A stretch of DNA of 64,000 nt from assembly GCA_015501605.1 (NCBI GenBank), contig JADNRZ010000033.1, positions 186,001-250,000 on the forward strand, written 5' to 3'. The stretch is from Panaeolus papilionaceus (Eukaryota; Basidiomycota; Agaricomycetes; Agaricales). The position numbers and the translations under genes are program-made. This document shows, piece by piece, positions 12,401-24,560 of the stretch (its first letter is position 1; every line of letters begins with the position of its first letter). The notes under the pieces were generated by a model that saw only the letters and a list, made by a program, of their open reading frames with translations, was not told the origin of the DNA and did no database searches.

Positions 12401-14277
12401 CTCAGTGCGCTTACTAATCTTGATTATGTGCAAGACCGCCCATCCAACGATCCCACCCAACCCTCTGCTCTTGAAGACGTGGATGGTGACCCCATCGCTA
12501 AGCTTCGCTGTCTCATTCGTGTGGTATGTGATATCTGCCTTTGAGTCAGAGACGAGAATGCAGTGCTAATTTGCAATTTGCTGATTTAGATCTGTGTCTC
12601 CTCCCTTCGCCGTCAACATTTTGCCCAAGTCGCCAAGACATATCACCTTGACCTTGAGCTTCTTCGAGATGTCGATACCCGTTGGTCTTCAACATATTAC
12701 ATGATTTTGAGGGCATTGGAGCTCGAAACAGTATAGTCATGATATTTTTATTCATAAAATTGTAGACTAAGTCGTTGGTGTGATAGGTTATTGATGCCAT
12801 GTTACGCACAAATGAGTCTCCTGAGCTCGCTCGCTACAGGCTTGAGGAGAATGACTGGGATGCCTTAGCCACAGCTTTGAATATCTTACTGGTAAAATGA
12901 CGCTAAAATCCTCATCTTCAATTTATTCATTCGCATTAATTATGTTCTCATCTGTGTTTAGGTTCCGTTTGAATTTCAACAGGCTCTATCAGCTGAGAAA
13001 ACACCAACATTGGGCTTTGCGATCAAGTCTTTCAATACCATGACTCAATTATGGAAGGATCTACAGGCCAAGTACGAGGATCAGCAGGGTCCTGAGGCCT
13101 CAGTCATTCAACGTGGTATCAATAAGCTTCAAGACTATTACAATCGCATCCAAGATGTCCCAGCTTATATCATTGCCATGGGTATGTCCGCATTTGATGT
13201 GGTGCGCTTATAATGACTCCATAACTTCTATCTAGTTTTAAACCCTGATCTCAAACTTTCATATTTCGAAGCTTCTGCACCTCACAAAGTTGCAGGCGCA
13301 AAGCGCTTGCTTAAGGAAACGGTATGTTTTTAAAATTACTCTGTTTTGATAGATGGTCATGTTTATCACAATTATTTAGCTCCAACCTTACTATGACCGA
13401 TGTATTCAGCAATTACGCATGGAGTTGGACACCCAAATTGCTCAAGCGAGCTCCGATCAGCCTCCCACTGCATCTCTGTTCACGCCATCCCGTTCTCGGG
13501 TCCGTACAGCACCAGGAGCCTCTGGACGTGCTCCGCTCACATCTCGTCTGGCTGCTATTTTCAACTCTGACAGCGAGGAACGACGAACCAGTGGCGGGCG
13601 AAGCACTGTTAGTTCCATACAGTCTCTCGATGATGAAATTAATGTCTATCTACTGGATTCGTCTCGTGGCACATCTATCCTTCGTTTTTGGCAGGTGAAA
13701 CGAAAGGTTATATTATTTTTGTTATATTCACGCTAACCTGATAATTCTAAATTTACAGGAAAATCAACTTCATTATCCGACCTTCTTTCTTGCCACTCTT
13801 GACTATTTGCCCATCCAAGGTTCAGCAGTCCCTTGCAAACGTGTTTTTTCTTCTGCAAAGGAAATGATGACTGACCGACGAAACCATGTTGGTGAACACC
13901 TAATGGAAGCCTTGCAAATGTTGAAGTTTTCCTTTCGGCAGGGCCACGGCCTTGATTTCTCTGTCGGAATGTCATCTGATGAGGTCAAGGCATATTTGGA
14001 GGTAGCTGCTCTTAGAGAAATCAGTTGCGCCTCAGAGGATGCAAATGCTTTTAGGAATACGCTTATAGCAGAGGCGAATGGTGAATTATCTGAGTTCTGA
14101 TGTCGTATCTACCAAATATGGTATATTCTTTGTGAGCTAACAGCTGAACCAGTTTGAGCTTGAACTAGCTATAAACGAACTTGTATCAAACAGCTCCAGA
14201 GCTGGTTCAAGCTTCAGGTACTGGAAAACCGGCGTGAGCAAGCGGAAACTGAACGGAGCGGAGCTGCGGCCACACTA
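9493..14277 (+). mobile_element. Autonomous hAT transposon with 8-bp target duplication
   Basis: The element begins TAGTGTGGCTG (9493) and ends in the inverse, CGGCCACACTA (14277). It is flanked by the perfect 8-bp direct repeat GTGACAGC (9485-9492 and 14278-14285). That target-site length and the short terminal repeats fit the hAT superfamily. Array sequence resumes on both sides: the left flank continues the GTPase-1 upstream region, and the right flank continues as at 27,600 in unit 2. Both subterminal regions hold repeated GAGCTGG / AACCAG-type words, possible transposase binding sites (inference). It encodes one spliced transposase with no visible lesion. Confidence 0.93.
10496..14100 (+). 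CDS. hAT transposase, 14 exons, apparently intact
   Basis: Inferred exons: 10496-10571, 10627-10839, 10899-11223, 11285-11609, 11674-11829, 11882-12124, 12187-12290, 12361-12523, 12590-12730, 12787-12891, 12962-13181, 13236-13321, 13380-13694 and 13759-14100. Phases join without a stop to give about 937 residues. The N-terminal part is low complexity. Around residues 190-270 is a BED-like zinc-binding region (RDVWTFYKQVGTWRECIFCQ, then a histidine-containing segment with MRKHLASAH). The catalytic core includes ISTTMDLWSD and HWIQSKEI, then CFPHIVNLACKAV and DVDTRWSSTYYMI. The C-terminus is the hAT dimerisation region (YPTFFLATLDYLPIQGSAVP, then CKRVFSSAKEMMTDRRN). The intron before CFPHIV uses donor GTGAAT at 12291 to keep frame. 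Nuclear cut-and-paste transposition is the expected role. Confidence 0.88.
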
Positions 14278-14285
14278 GTGACAGC

Positions 14286-14783
14286 TATGTGTCTGCCCAC
14301 ATTCCTCAATACTGATGTTGAATGACTGCCTCGATGTCGAAGTCAACTGATATTTCTTTCATGCGAACATGGGAGGAATGCATTTAAAGTGCATGTGGAT
14401 AGCAAGATATGAGGACCTACTATAGCTGGCGGCGAGCATTAGGAAAGTCTTAAAATGTAAACCGAAAGGCAGGAAATCTGAGACTAATTGGCATCATTCT
14501 TTCGTCATTGTCGTTGGAGCCGGGAATCATCGATGATTTGGGTAGCACTCCTTTTGATGAAGTTCAAGTCCAAAAGAGACTAACATTAGAAGTAACCAAG
14601 CGCGCTGCGCTCCGTATGAATTACATTCACAGCAGCAGAATTGATGTAAGTAATTGAGCGATTGAATCAGGGGATCATAGGTTGGGAATGGTCGGGTTGC
14701 GTCAAGGAGTGAGCGAAGCCGAGAACTGGGGAGGGCGAAAATACTAACAAGTCAAATGGTAGACCACTCCACAACCTCACAGG
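14286..14783 (+). other. Array remnant with a conserved exon-like block
   Basis: This stretch matches 27,600-27,990 of unit 2. The two copies share a frame fragment ending in KRAAL.MN.IHS..D, followed by a GTAAG donor and a TACTAAC branch-like sequence. That looks like the edge of an old spliced gene. No complete gene can be built in either copy. The foldback element inserted just downstream. Confidence 0.4.
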
Positions 14784-14785
14784 TA

Positions 14786-15810
14786 GGGAAGTTACAATGT
14801 AGCGACTTTGTTGATCCGCGGACTAGCTACAACGTAATGACTGAGTGTGATCCATGGATCGCCATGGATTTCCTACATTTTGGGTAACTACACTAAATAG
14901 TTATTTCATTAGATAGAATATAAGTGAATTAATTATTACTAGTAGGTGGGCGGGTTGGGTAGGGTGGATTTCCGAGTGAGCAGCGGGTGAGCTGGAATGG
15001 GTGGATTGGTAGTTTTCCAAGGGAATGGGAGGGGGGTAGCGGGTAGGTTGGGGTGGGTGGGTAGTAGTGGATTGGGGTGGATTGGGAGATTTCCGCGGAA
15101 ATGGGGGGTGGTTGGGGGGTGGTTTGGGGTGAGTTTATTGTAGTGGATTAGGTTGGAGTGGGCACATTGGGGTGGGTGGGTAGTAGTGGAATAGGATGGA
15201 TTGGTAGATTTCCGCGGAAATGGGGGGGGGGGTGGTTTGGGGTGAGTTTATTGTAGTGGATTAGGTTGGATTAGATGAATTTACAAGGGAATGGGTAGGT
15301 AGGGATGGGGGGATTTTTATATTTCCGCGGAAATGGTGATCCAAAATTGCCCATTTCCGCAGAAATGGGGGAATTTAGAGATTTTTAAATGCATGGATTT
15401 TTATATTTCCGCGTCAATTGTTGAATTTCCGCGGAAATGGTGATTTGATTTGTAGATTTCCACATAAATAGTTGATTTGTGCATTTCCGCAGAAATAGGA
15501 AACATCATGCTTAACCCTTGGGTGCAAAGTTGCTGACCTGGACCCATACCTGAGGGTTACCTTACCCATGTACCCGCGGGTCTTCCACCCAAAATGAGCC
15601 CAACAACGTCCAAAACAGACATTTGTATTTTGAGCATATCTTGCTCAATTCTGGGCTGTTTCAGGTGCTCTTGGGCTTGTTTTGAAGCTCACAGGTATGC
15701 CGAGGCTGACCCATACCCGTACCTGTACCCGCGCCCAACCCAACCCAACACATAACCCATCTGGGTCACCATTTCCGCGGAAATGATGGATTTCTGAATT
15801 TCAGTGGAAT
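14786..15810 (+). repeat. Left inverted arm of element A
   Basis: This arm pairs with 16697-17718 over almost its whole length. It holds, in order, the mariner-like end, a G-rich GGGTGG/GTAGTGGATT region, several ATTTCCGCGGAAAT palindromes, and a module around 15,525-15,770 with TACCCGCGGGTC and GTTTTGAAGCTCACAGG. Confidence 0.9.
15089..15784. repeat. Dispersed 14-bp palindrome ATTTCCGCGGAAAT
   Basis: Perfect copies sit at 15089, 15208, 15321, 15425 and 15771. Variants (for example GCAG in place of GCGG) are at 15353 and 15483. The series is mirrored in the right arm (for example near 17,062, 17,170, 17,281 and 17,400). Each copy is self-complementary with a CCGCGG core. Regular use inside transposon arms suggests a protein-binding site or a structural role (inference). 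Confidence 0.85.
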
Positions 15811-16696
15811 GGGGCAGAAATGGTGACAGTACATGTGAATTGGGCACAACTACAGGCACATGTCCACCTTGGCATACATCAACTGTTGAAATTGGCTATG
15901 TGCCGTGTGCTGCCTGATCATCTCATTATTCTTTTATAGTTCTCTTTCTGTTCTACCACAAGCTTTGCTTGTACTTTAACTTCTGCTCTTCTCACTTATG
16001 TCCTGGGCTAATGCCCACTCTTTCCTTTCGTGTTTACTTGTCATTTTATTGTCTTTTCTATTTTATTGTCACTTCATTCACTGACATCACCCTAATACAA
16101 CAGCTCATACCTTTATGTTCATAACAAGCTGCATACACTGACCTATTTCCTTAACCATACTCTTGTTTATATGCATTGACCCATACTTAAGTACAATAAG
16201 TAGTCTATGTATAAATATGGCGCCTACATGTACTTGATTACCTTTAGTGAATCTATTGTTTCCTTTGTTACCTCTGATCTCCTCCCTTGGTATTTCACCA
16301 TTCATCTTATTTAAGTGTTTCTGTTTCCATTTCAATCAGTGTCAATTGTCTTTCAGTCATTAATCTTGTTTCCCTGGTCTACAGTTATTACATGTAATCT
16401 TCTTCTGACACTCAATACCTTGTCTTTGTAAGTGGTTTCCACTGTTCTTGACAGGGAGGGGTCAGCTTTTCAAGGTTATTTGCTAGGAGGGATAGCACCC
16501 ATATCTGTTCATAGGTAAGTCAAGTATTTCTTTCTCAGCCTTGTACTTCATACTGGCATTGTTTCTACAGATGGACATGTGCACTTTTTCTCCCACTCAA
16601 CACTTATGTGCTTATCATTCTACTGGATTTCAAGATTCCTTTGCATGTAGATTTTCCATGTTATCAATATTCTGTTTATTACATCAGATTCTTCAT
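15811..16696. other. Unique centre of element A
   Basis: These roughly 890 bp between the arms are AT-rich and have no recognisable gene. Short frames at 16105-16335 (-) and 16541 (+) show no motif. Confidence 0.5.
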
Positions 16697-17718
16697 TCCA
16701 TTGAAATTCAGAAATCCATCATTTCCGTGGAAATGGTGACCCAGATGGGTTATGTGTTGGGTTGGGTTGGGCGCGGGTACGGGTACGGGTATGGGTCAGC
16801 CTCGGCATACCTGTGAGCTTCAAAACAAGCCCAAGAGCACCTGAAACAGCCCAGAATTGAGCAAGATATGCTCAAAATACAAATGTCTGTTTTGGACGTT
16901 GTTGGGCTCATTTTGGGTGGAAGACCCGCGGGTACATGGGTAAGGTAACCCTCAGGTATGGGTCCAGGTCAGCAACTTTGCACCCAAGGGTTAAGCATGA
17001 TGTTTCCTATTTCTGCGGAAATGCACAAATCAACTATTTATGTGGAAATCTACAAATCAAATCACCATTTCCGCGGAAATTCAACAATTGACGCGGAAAT
17101 ATAAAAATCCATGCATTTAAAAATCTCTAAATTCCCCCATTTCTGCGGAAATGGGCAATTTTGGATCACCATTTCCGCGGAAATATAAAAATCCCCCCAT
17201 CCCTACCTACCCATTCCCTTGTAAATTCATCTAATCCAACCTAATCCACTACAATAAACTCACCCCAAACCACCCCCCCCCCATTTCCGCGGAAATCTAC
17301 CAATCCATCCTATTCCACTACTACCCACCCACCCCAATGTGCCCACTCCAACCTAATCCACTACAATAAACTCACCCCAAACCACCCCCCAACCACCCCC
17401 CATTTCCGCGGAAATCTCCCAATCCACCCCAATCCACTACTACCCACCCACCCCAACCTACCCGCTACCCCCCTCCCATTCCCTTGGAAAACTACCAATC
17501 CACCCATTCCAGCTCACCCGCTGCTCACTCGGAAATCCACCCTACCCAACCCGCCCACCTACTAGTAATAATTAATTCACTTATATTCTATCTAATGAAA
17601 TAACTATTTAGTGTAGTTACCCAAAATGTAGGAAATCCATGGCGATCCATGGATCACACTCAGTCATTACGTTGTAGCTAGTCCGCGGATCAACAAAGTC
17701 GCTACATTGTAATTACCT
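16697..17718 (-). repeat. Right inverted arm of element A
   Basis: This is the reverse complement of 14786-15810, with scattered substitutions (for example ATTTCCGTGGAAAT at about 16,722, a C-to-T change at a CpG of the palindrome). Confidence 0.9.
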
Positions 17719-17720
17719 TA

Positions 17721-18940
17721 TATCAACCTCGACTACGCCCTCCATTGACTCGAGTCATTCTACATGCTTCATCCAGTGACCGTCTATGCATTCGCACTCG
17801 AAGTCCATTGGAATCCGAAAATTATTCGGACAGGGATGAGAAATTGTGAGGAATTTTATAATGACTAGAAAGGACGTCACAATTCATAATCTCTGGAAAT
17901 GATGCGAGGCTAAAAAAAAGCCATCGAGTGCGAGGTACGCACTTGCCTCATTACCAAGCCTAGAACGTAGCGAAGAATGAGCGAAGCGGTAGGGTGACGT
18001 CTTTGGGAGAAGTGATGCCAGTCGAGGTGTGACACTGCCACATCATTCCTCTCACCTCCATCACCTCAGGCGGTCGTATCCGCAGACTCGCTGCGCGTTT
18101 TTTCATCCCACCCTCCACACCTCGAAAAACACCGACACGACCGACAGCTGCATCCATCATTTTCTTTTCCACCTTCCCCTCCACTTCGTGGACTTGCTGC
18201 TCCAACTCGGAGCCCCCAACTATCATAATACATTGTCATCATATCACTAGACTCCAGTGAACGGCTCAACCCGACTCTCATCCTTGGATCAGTCTCATCA
18301 TCGGACACTCATATTCATCGCATGGCTATCAGATTTTAAGCACCATCATCACATCGTCCCGACACCACCACTCGTAGATTTCCACTTTCATAGCGGCTAG
18401 CAAGCCACCTTAATCCTCATCTGTAGCATCACCTTTCGCCTCTCCCTCCTAGACTTATCATCCCATTCCAGTTCCACACTACATTACCATTCACTGCTTA
18501 ATGTTATCAGCAGGCTTAGAAGTACTCAATCGCGCTTCGCAGGACAGCTGCTCATTCCCCCCCTTTTACTACGTATATCCTCAGCTTCACAATGTCACAT
18601 ATTTTCCGAGTCGCCAGAGAAGCACCCAAAAATCCAAAAATGCTGGCAGGATGCAGCTTCGTTTCAGGCTGAAGACTCACGCAGCGAGCCATCAGAGAGC
18701 GTCGGTGTTAATCCCACCCACCCTCTCGCGGCTCGTCTCGCCATGAGTTCAAAGTCTGGATCAGGCGAGCCTGTCCAGATCGCAAAGCCTCACGGCTTTC
18801 CCCCACCCCGCTTCACGCTGGGTTAACTTCTCCTGCGCTCAGCTACTCACAAAGAGTAGAGCCACTCTCTGACCTCTTTGTTTCTCCAGGTACGACCCGC
18901 GTCGACGAGGTGATCGCATCCCAAAGACTTCAGACTGTGA
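17721..18940. other. Array spacer after element A
   Basis: The first 250 bp match 27,995-28,200 of unit 2 (phrase CGACTACGCCCTCCATTGACTC). The rest (about 17,960-18,840) has no counterpart I could find and no gene. Short frames around 18,000-18,300 on both strands are probably chance. Confidence 0.4.
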
Positions 18941-21900
18941 ATTAGACATGGGACGCGGGTTGCGAAAATGCACTTATTCCGAATCTCGATACAATTATCG
19001 TTTTAAGGAGAATGGAGAAGATAGTGAGCGCTTATGATGAGCGGCCAACAGAGGACTGGATTGGTTTGGCGGTCTGACTTTTTTAATCGTCGCCCAGTGT
19101 GAGACGCTTTGGTCGTGATGTTGGTCAAAGCTCAAGCCCACTATGTGTTTTTCCCGGATAGACACTCCTTATGCACATTTCCTATTACCTTACCCTCTTC
19201 TGTTTCTACAGCACCAGGCTACTGTTGTGTCCCCGGCGCATCACTCACCTATCATCACCGACCTCGCGATATTGCTCGTCCACCATACACGATCACCACC
19301 TCCAACCGTACCAATGCGGGAGCCCAACACTTTGTACCCAGCCTTTCATTTCAACCTGATCACGCTGCCGTATTCCATAGAAATAATGAGTGGTAGAAGT
19401 GATGAAAGGTAGGAATTGGAAGAAAAGAGGGGTGGTGTACCACTTGGCGATTGGGCAATGTGAACTTGAGCCGCTTCAGCCCATCCTCTCGTAAAACTTA
19501 CCTTGACGTTTTACACTACCTGTCATGGTCCCGCTCAGGTTACTAATTTAGCACTCTCGTGGGTAGCTCAAAAGGTCCAATGTAAAGCGCGCCGGGGTTA
19601 ATTAAAGTTGGCCGTGAGAGTGAAACGATGTCGACTGATACGGAGCATGCATAGGATTGTATGAGGAAAGGGTGGTGTCGATATTTGATTTCCGGCTTTA
19701 TATCTCGTTAAAAATCATGTGCGTGTGCTGGGGTTAGTCGTGTGGGATGAAGATGCGAAAAGGAGGGAATACCTTGGAGAGATGGCGATACCCCTTGAAG
19801 ATTGGTTCCTGACCGGGAGAGAAACAAGCGAAGGAAGCGTTAGACCTAAAATCTTTTAAAGCGCTCTGAAAAAGCTTTCAAGGGGAGAAGTGATGAAATA
19901 TAACGGGGAAATTATAGTTTGTATTTATCAATCCTCCATCCCGTTTTCTCGCATTACATTTCTCAGCGTCGCTGCCGCCGACCTGGAACATTGTCTCTGT
20001 CGCCTCTTCGTCTCTGTCCACCTCATCTCTCTGGACTCCACTTAGGCTAGAAATTCAGTCACTTCAATGAATTATTGGCATGTTCTGTCACCTGTGTTGC
20101 TCGATATCGACCATCGACATCGTCGCCGCCACCCAGGAGCACAACCCGATTCAGCTCAGGGTTCACTCTTCCCCAAGTACGAACCAATGACGTCAGTAAA
20201 GAATAGCGAGAAATCACGCAAATAAGGAACGTCGATCTCTGACTGGTAAAGGGTATGTGAACGAAGAGAAGACATATCTACGTGTCTTGGTCGTAGAGTA
20301 TGTTGAATGCGGGGAGGTGGATGGGACGACTTGACTTTCAAGCGGGAAATTGTTTGTCGGTATTTGAACTCATCATTGACATCAAGCCGTCAACCCAACA
20401 GGGTTTGTTCCAAACCATCATGGTCGTTGCGCTGCACCGAAGTTGAACCATTGCTATCCCTCGTCAACTCATTCTTTCTATGTTTTTCACTTTTTGATTT
20501 GTCGTTCATGGTCGATTGTGGACAAAGGAATGCCTCAGAAGCGGCTGTAGGTTGAAGTGGGTTGGGTGGTGATTGCTAGGTGACCTGGTCAACCTACGTC
20601 AGTCGCAGTGTCAGGGATGATCTGTATTTTGGAATTTCAAATGGCTTAGCATAGTTTTCTGTGAGTACCATGAGGTCATCGTTTTACCTTCCCTGCTAAC
20701 CTATGCTCGTCATTTTCAGTGTACTTCTATATCACAATTTCATCTGTTATTTTCTCAATGAATTGGTTGACCCCTGATCTCGTCATCGTCTCTAAGGTTG
20801 TCCTCTGGCCGGGCAGGGACTTTTTTTATAGAGGTTTTGCAAGAATCAACAGAGCAAAATGGGAACATGTACTCACGGCGATTGTTGAGTGAACATGCAC
20901 GCCCGGGTGATCCTCAACTTATTCATCTGGTTTTCCGTGGGTATTTTTTGTTACCAACCTTTCAAAGCTTTAACTAATCGCTAAGTTTCAGACCACATTC
21001 CACTACATCCGCAATGCACGCTCGCTTCATCCACCATTTACCACCCAACACGACGAGAATTTCTTCAGGCCTACGTGTCCCTCGGCCAACGGTATATCAA
21101 AACAAGGTATGTCTGCCATCTCCTCACCTTATGCCCGGCGATACTGACGATGCAAGTTTCTGCATGCATTACGGATCTGGTCTTGTCGTTCCGCAGATGT
21201 TGTTTTTAAATCCACTTCTACTCTGTACCCCCCGGCTTCAACGGTCTCGCTTTCTCCCTACATACGACGTACCAAGGAAGTGACGCGATGACTGATGTCT
21301 CATCAAACATCGCTGCTGGTCTCACTCATCCCTCTGGGATTGTGGCGGGACCACATCTTCAACGTACTCCTGTTGGCAGGACCATCCCACCACCGATTCA
21401 TCGCCATTACTCCCTGCGCCGTTCGTTCTGAATTCCATCCCCATTCATCCCCCCTCACTTCCGATGACCCCTCTAGGGCTCCCGTTGCTTATTCTCCCTC
21501 TCAATCTACCTCCACCTTTCCACAACGCCACCTAGTGCTGACTTTCCAACGAAACTCTGTTCTCGTCATCATATCGCTCACGTATCATCTCCGACTTTCC
21601 GACCATTCAAGCACCTTATCATCTATCACCCGCATGGTTGTCGTCGCCGCCCCGGTCAACCTGACAGTTATCCTCCGACCTCAGCCATTTCGTGCAAACG
21701 TGCTCATGCTGCTATCCTCTCTATAGTTAAGGCGCGGTAGGAGTAGTCAAAGGCTGGCTGTGAGCGAGAGGAAACGAAAATGGAAGGTGTTGGTGTGAGG
21801 AGACCTCGGCCATCAGGCGAACCGGACGCCAACACTTAGACTCATAAGTCAAGCCAGAGTCCAACAATGGACCTCACTCCTCTTACAACACCTCCCTCGA

Positions 21901-24560
21901 CATCCTACGCTGCTTTTCATGGTCATTCGCTCGCTCTAACTGCCGTCGTTGCGGCAGGAAATGCTGTTGGACCCCGGCCACCGGGTGACATGGACACGCA
22001 GACACTTTGGCTCATAAGTCAAGTCAGGTGGCGACGATGGTTCTCACTCCTCCCATAGCACGAACCTCAGCACCTTATGATGCTTTTAAGGGTAGCTGGC
22101 TGGTCCTAGTTGTAACCGATGCCTCAGGAAACATCGTTGTTGAATGTCGTCGGAGTTTTGGGTGGGGTTGGGGTTACAGTGAGGGAGGGGTGATATTTGG
22201 ATGTCGAGTCGCGTCTGGGTAGGATTGGCAGTTGGGGTGGGGGTGAATGGAAGAATGAGATGAAAGGGAATACAAGGGAAGTGGATGAGAAGGAGGAGGA
22301 CGAGGGGATGAATGGAGGGAATGATAGGAGCAGCGACCCAACGTTCAATACAATGGTTGTTTCAAGTGGTTATGGCATAATATTTTGTGAGTAATACGAC
22401 TGCACGCAGCATCGTTGTGTATGCTAACTTCCGCTCCAGCTTGATCGCCCCAAACACCCTCGTTTTCTTTATTGCCTCTGTTCCCTGCACAGTGGCCGCC
22501 TGAAGGTGATATCCGAGCCATCACCTCACCATTTTGGTTGGCTGAAAGCGCATATAGCCCACCAGGAGTGTTGCAATTGTTGATCACCACTCACCAGTAC
22601 GACGAGAGTGGCCTATCATGAACATATCACCACCACCACCGGCTCTAGCAACGCAATGACTGACAGATCATCAAGCAACGTCGTTGTTGGCCTCTGTCAT
22701 CCCTCTACTACCCTCACTAATCCACGTCCTTCATCCCGCTGCCATCGCTGCGATCATCCAATCCCCTATTTCCATCGCTCCCCGGCCCCTCTGTGTTCAA
22801 CTTCAATTGGCAATTCATACACCACCAAGATTACAAGTCAGATTCACTTTCTTTCTCCACCTTTTGAAGGGTGTAGGCAAGAAAGATGCCAAGCGCTACC
22901 GCTGGTACAAACACGCGCGACTTTATATCGTAATTCTGCAGGGATTTATATCGGACTATAGCGGAGGAAGCTCGGGTTGAGGTGACTCTTTGGCGTTTTG
23001 CGAGGGCTGTGGTGGAGCAACGAGTGACGGAGGTGGATTGTGAGGATGTTGGCGGTGTTATCGTGATGCAAAGGAGGGAGAGTTGTAAAGAATGCACCAC
23101 AGGTATCGTTGATTGCTTTCATTCCAAATATTACCAGACCTCAACTAACCTTAGATCCAACTCCAGTGTCGTCAGCTGTATTCTTAAGTAGTCACTTGGA
23201 CACACCCAACGTTTTCACTCCCTTCAGCCTCTTTCCCCTCATCTCCAGGTGCCACCGGCTCCCGTCGCCTTAGTCGGCCAACAACACACTCGGCGCTTTG
23301 GGAGTATCCACAATCCACAATTACCACTCACCACTAGGACGAGAGCGGCCTATCATGAACATATCATGAACGACAGCGACACGATAACTGACACCTCGTC
23401 AATGTCGTCGTTGGTCTCCCTCATTACTGGTGACTGTCGGGTTCTCAAGCGGGCCGCACTCCGCCGACGACGCTCACTTCTTCTGTAACACCTTCATCAA
23501 CACTCCATCCTGCTTTTTATGGTCGCTTGCTGTTGCTAGGTCTCGCCAATGCGCCACATAACGCCTACATCGTCCACATTACTGCGTCGTTTTGCTCATC
23601 AGAAACGAGTTTGGACCTCTCAGGAATACGTTTCCGTCGCCACCCCAGTCAACTCAACGCCTCACCACTCACCGCGCAGCTCTCACAATTCAATTCCAGC
23701 GCATTTACGCTGCCGTTCTTATGATTCAGGAGGGGTAGGTGTGGTGGAGGCCATGTAGTTGGGGGACACAACGAAAGAGGAATGTGATGGTGGGAGGCCA
23801 CGGCCGACGTGGACCTGCCGACACTTTGGCTCATATGTCAACTCCGGCGACAGAGATGCACCTCACTCTTCCCGTACCACCTCCCTTGACACCACACTTT
23901 GCTTTTTATGGCGTTTTGGTGGTTCTAGGTATTGCTAATGCGGCAGGAATCGTCGTTGTTGGACGTTGTCGGAGTATTGGGTGGGTTTGGGGTTGCAGAG
24001 GAGGGATGGGTGGTATTTGGATTTTGTGTCGCGTTTTGGCAGTATAGGCGTTGGGGGTGGGGGTGGAAAGATGGGTGGGATGAGAGAGGGCGTGGATGCG
24101 GTAGTTGGGAAGGAAGAAGACGAGGGGGTACGGGTGGATATTGACTGGAGCGACGTACCAGCTTTCAATATCATAGACGTTTCAAGTGATTAGGGCTGGA
24201 TATTTTTGTTTGTAAAATTGATTTAGATGCGGTTCTGAGTTCGCTGTCTGACTGATTGTCAGTAATTTTAGTAGACTCGTCTTATATTATGTCGGTTTTT
24301 CAGATGACACCCCTGCTTGACTGACATTGGAACGTGAATAAAGGTGACCTATTGCCCTCATCATGAATTTCGCACCATCAATTCGCTTCATCCACTTCAT
24401 CCCTTCCTTCAGAGTCGTCCATCGCACATATGCAATGGTGTATCCATCTGCGTCACAGACAGTATATCTTCATCAATTAAATACGAGTCGCGAGGAGCTG
24501 GACGTGGGTGGTTGTGAAAATCGTTGTACAGCAACACTTGGACTCATACATCAGCTCATC
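18941..24560 (+). repeat. Large tandem-array unit, copy 2
   Basis: This copy matches 28,216-33,900 at an offset of about 9.27 kb. For example, ACATGGGACGCGGGTTGCG is at 18,946 and again at 28,219, and the 21,014 and 30,290 segments align. It contains the higher-order repeats at about 21,240-22,390, 22,560-23,100 and 23,330-24,240. Splice-like boundaries recur in all copies, for example AACAAGGTATGT (about 21,100) and CATTTTCAGTGTACTTCTA (about 20,712). Whether this is a transcribed non-coding unit or a dead gene family cannot be settled here. Confidence 0.8.

Larger units (their letters stand above)
14786..17718. mobile_element. Foldback (long terminal inverted repeat) element A, non-autonomous Tc1/mariner type
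   Basis: The ends are GGGAAGTTACAATGTA on the left and the inverse of AGGTAATTACAATGTA on the right. Both sides are flanked by TA (14784-14785 and 17719-17720), the Tc1/mariner target. The arms are nearly perfect inverted repeats of about 1 kb (14786-15810 and 16697-17718). The subterminal segment TGACTGAGTGTGATCCATGG lies at the same distance from the end as in element B (42013-49234), so the two probably share a transposase lineage. There is no transposase frame inside. It inserted in array unit 1; unit 2 is uninterrupted at the equivalent place (about 27,990). Confidence 0.88.

Noticed and set aside
15089..15784. Repeated palindrome considered as a CRISPR-like array
   Set aside because: Spacing is irregular, the repeats are only 14 bp, the sequences between them are not unique spacers, and the array is mirrored in the opposite arm of a eukaryotic transposon.
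14786..17718. Large inverted repeat as an assembly artefact
   Set aside because: The arms differ at scattered positions, a unique centre is present, and TA target sites and transposon-like ends flank it. An artefact would give identical arms without these borders.
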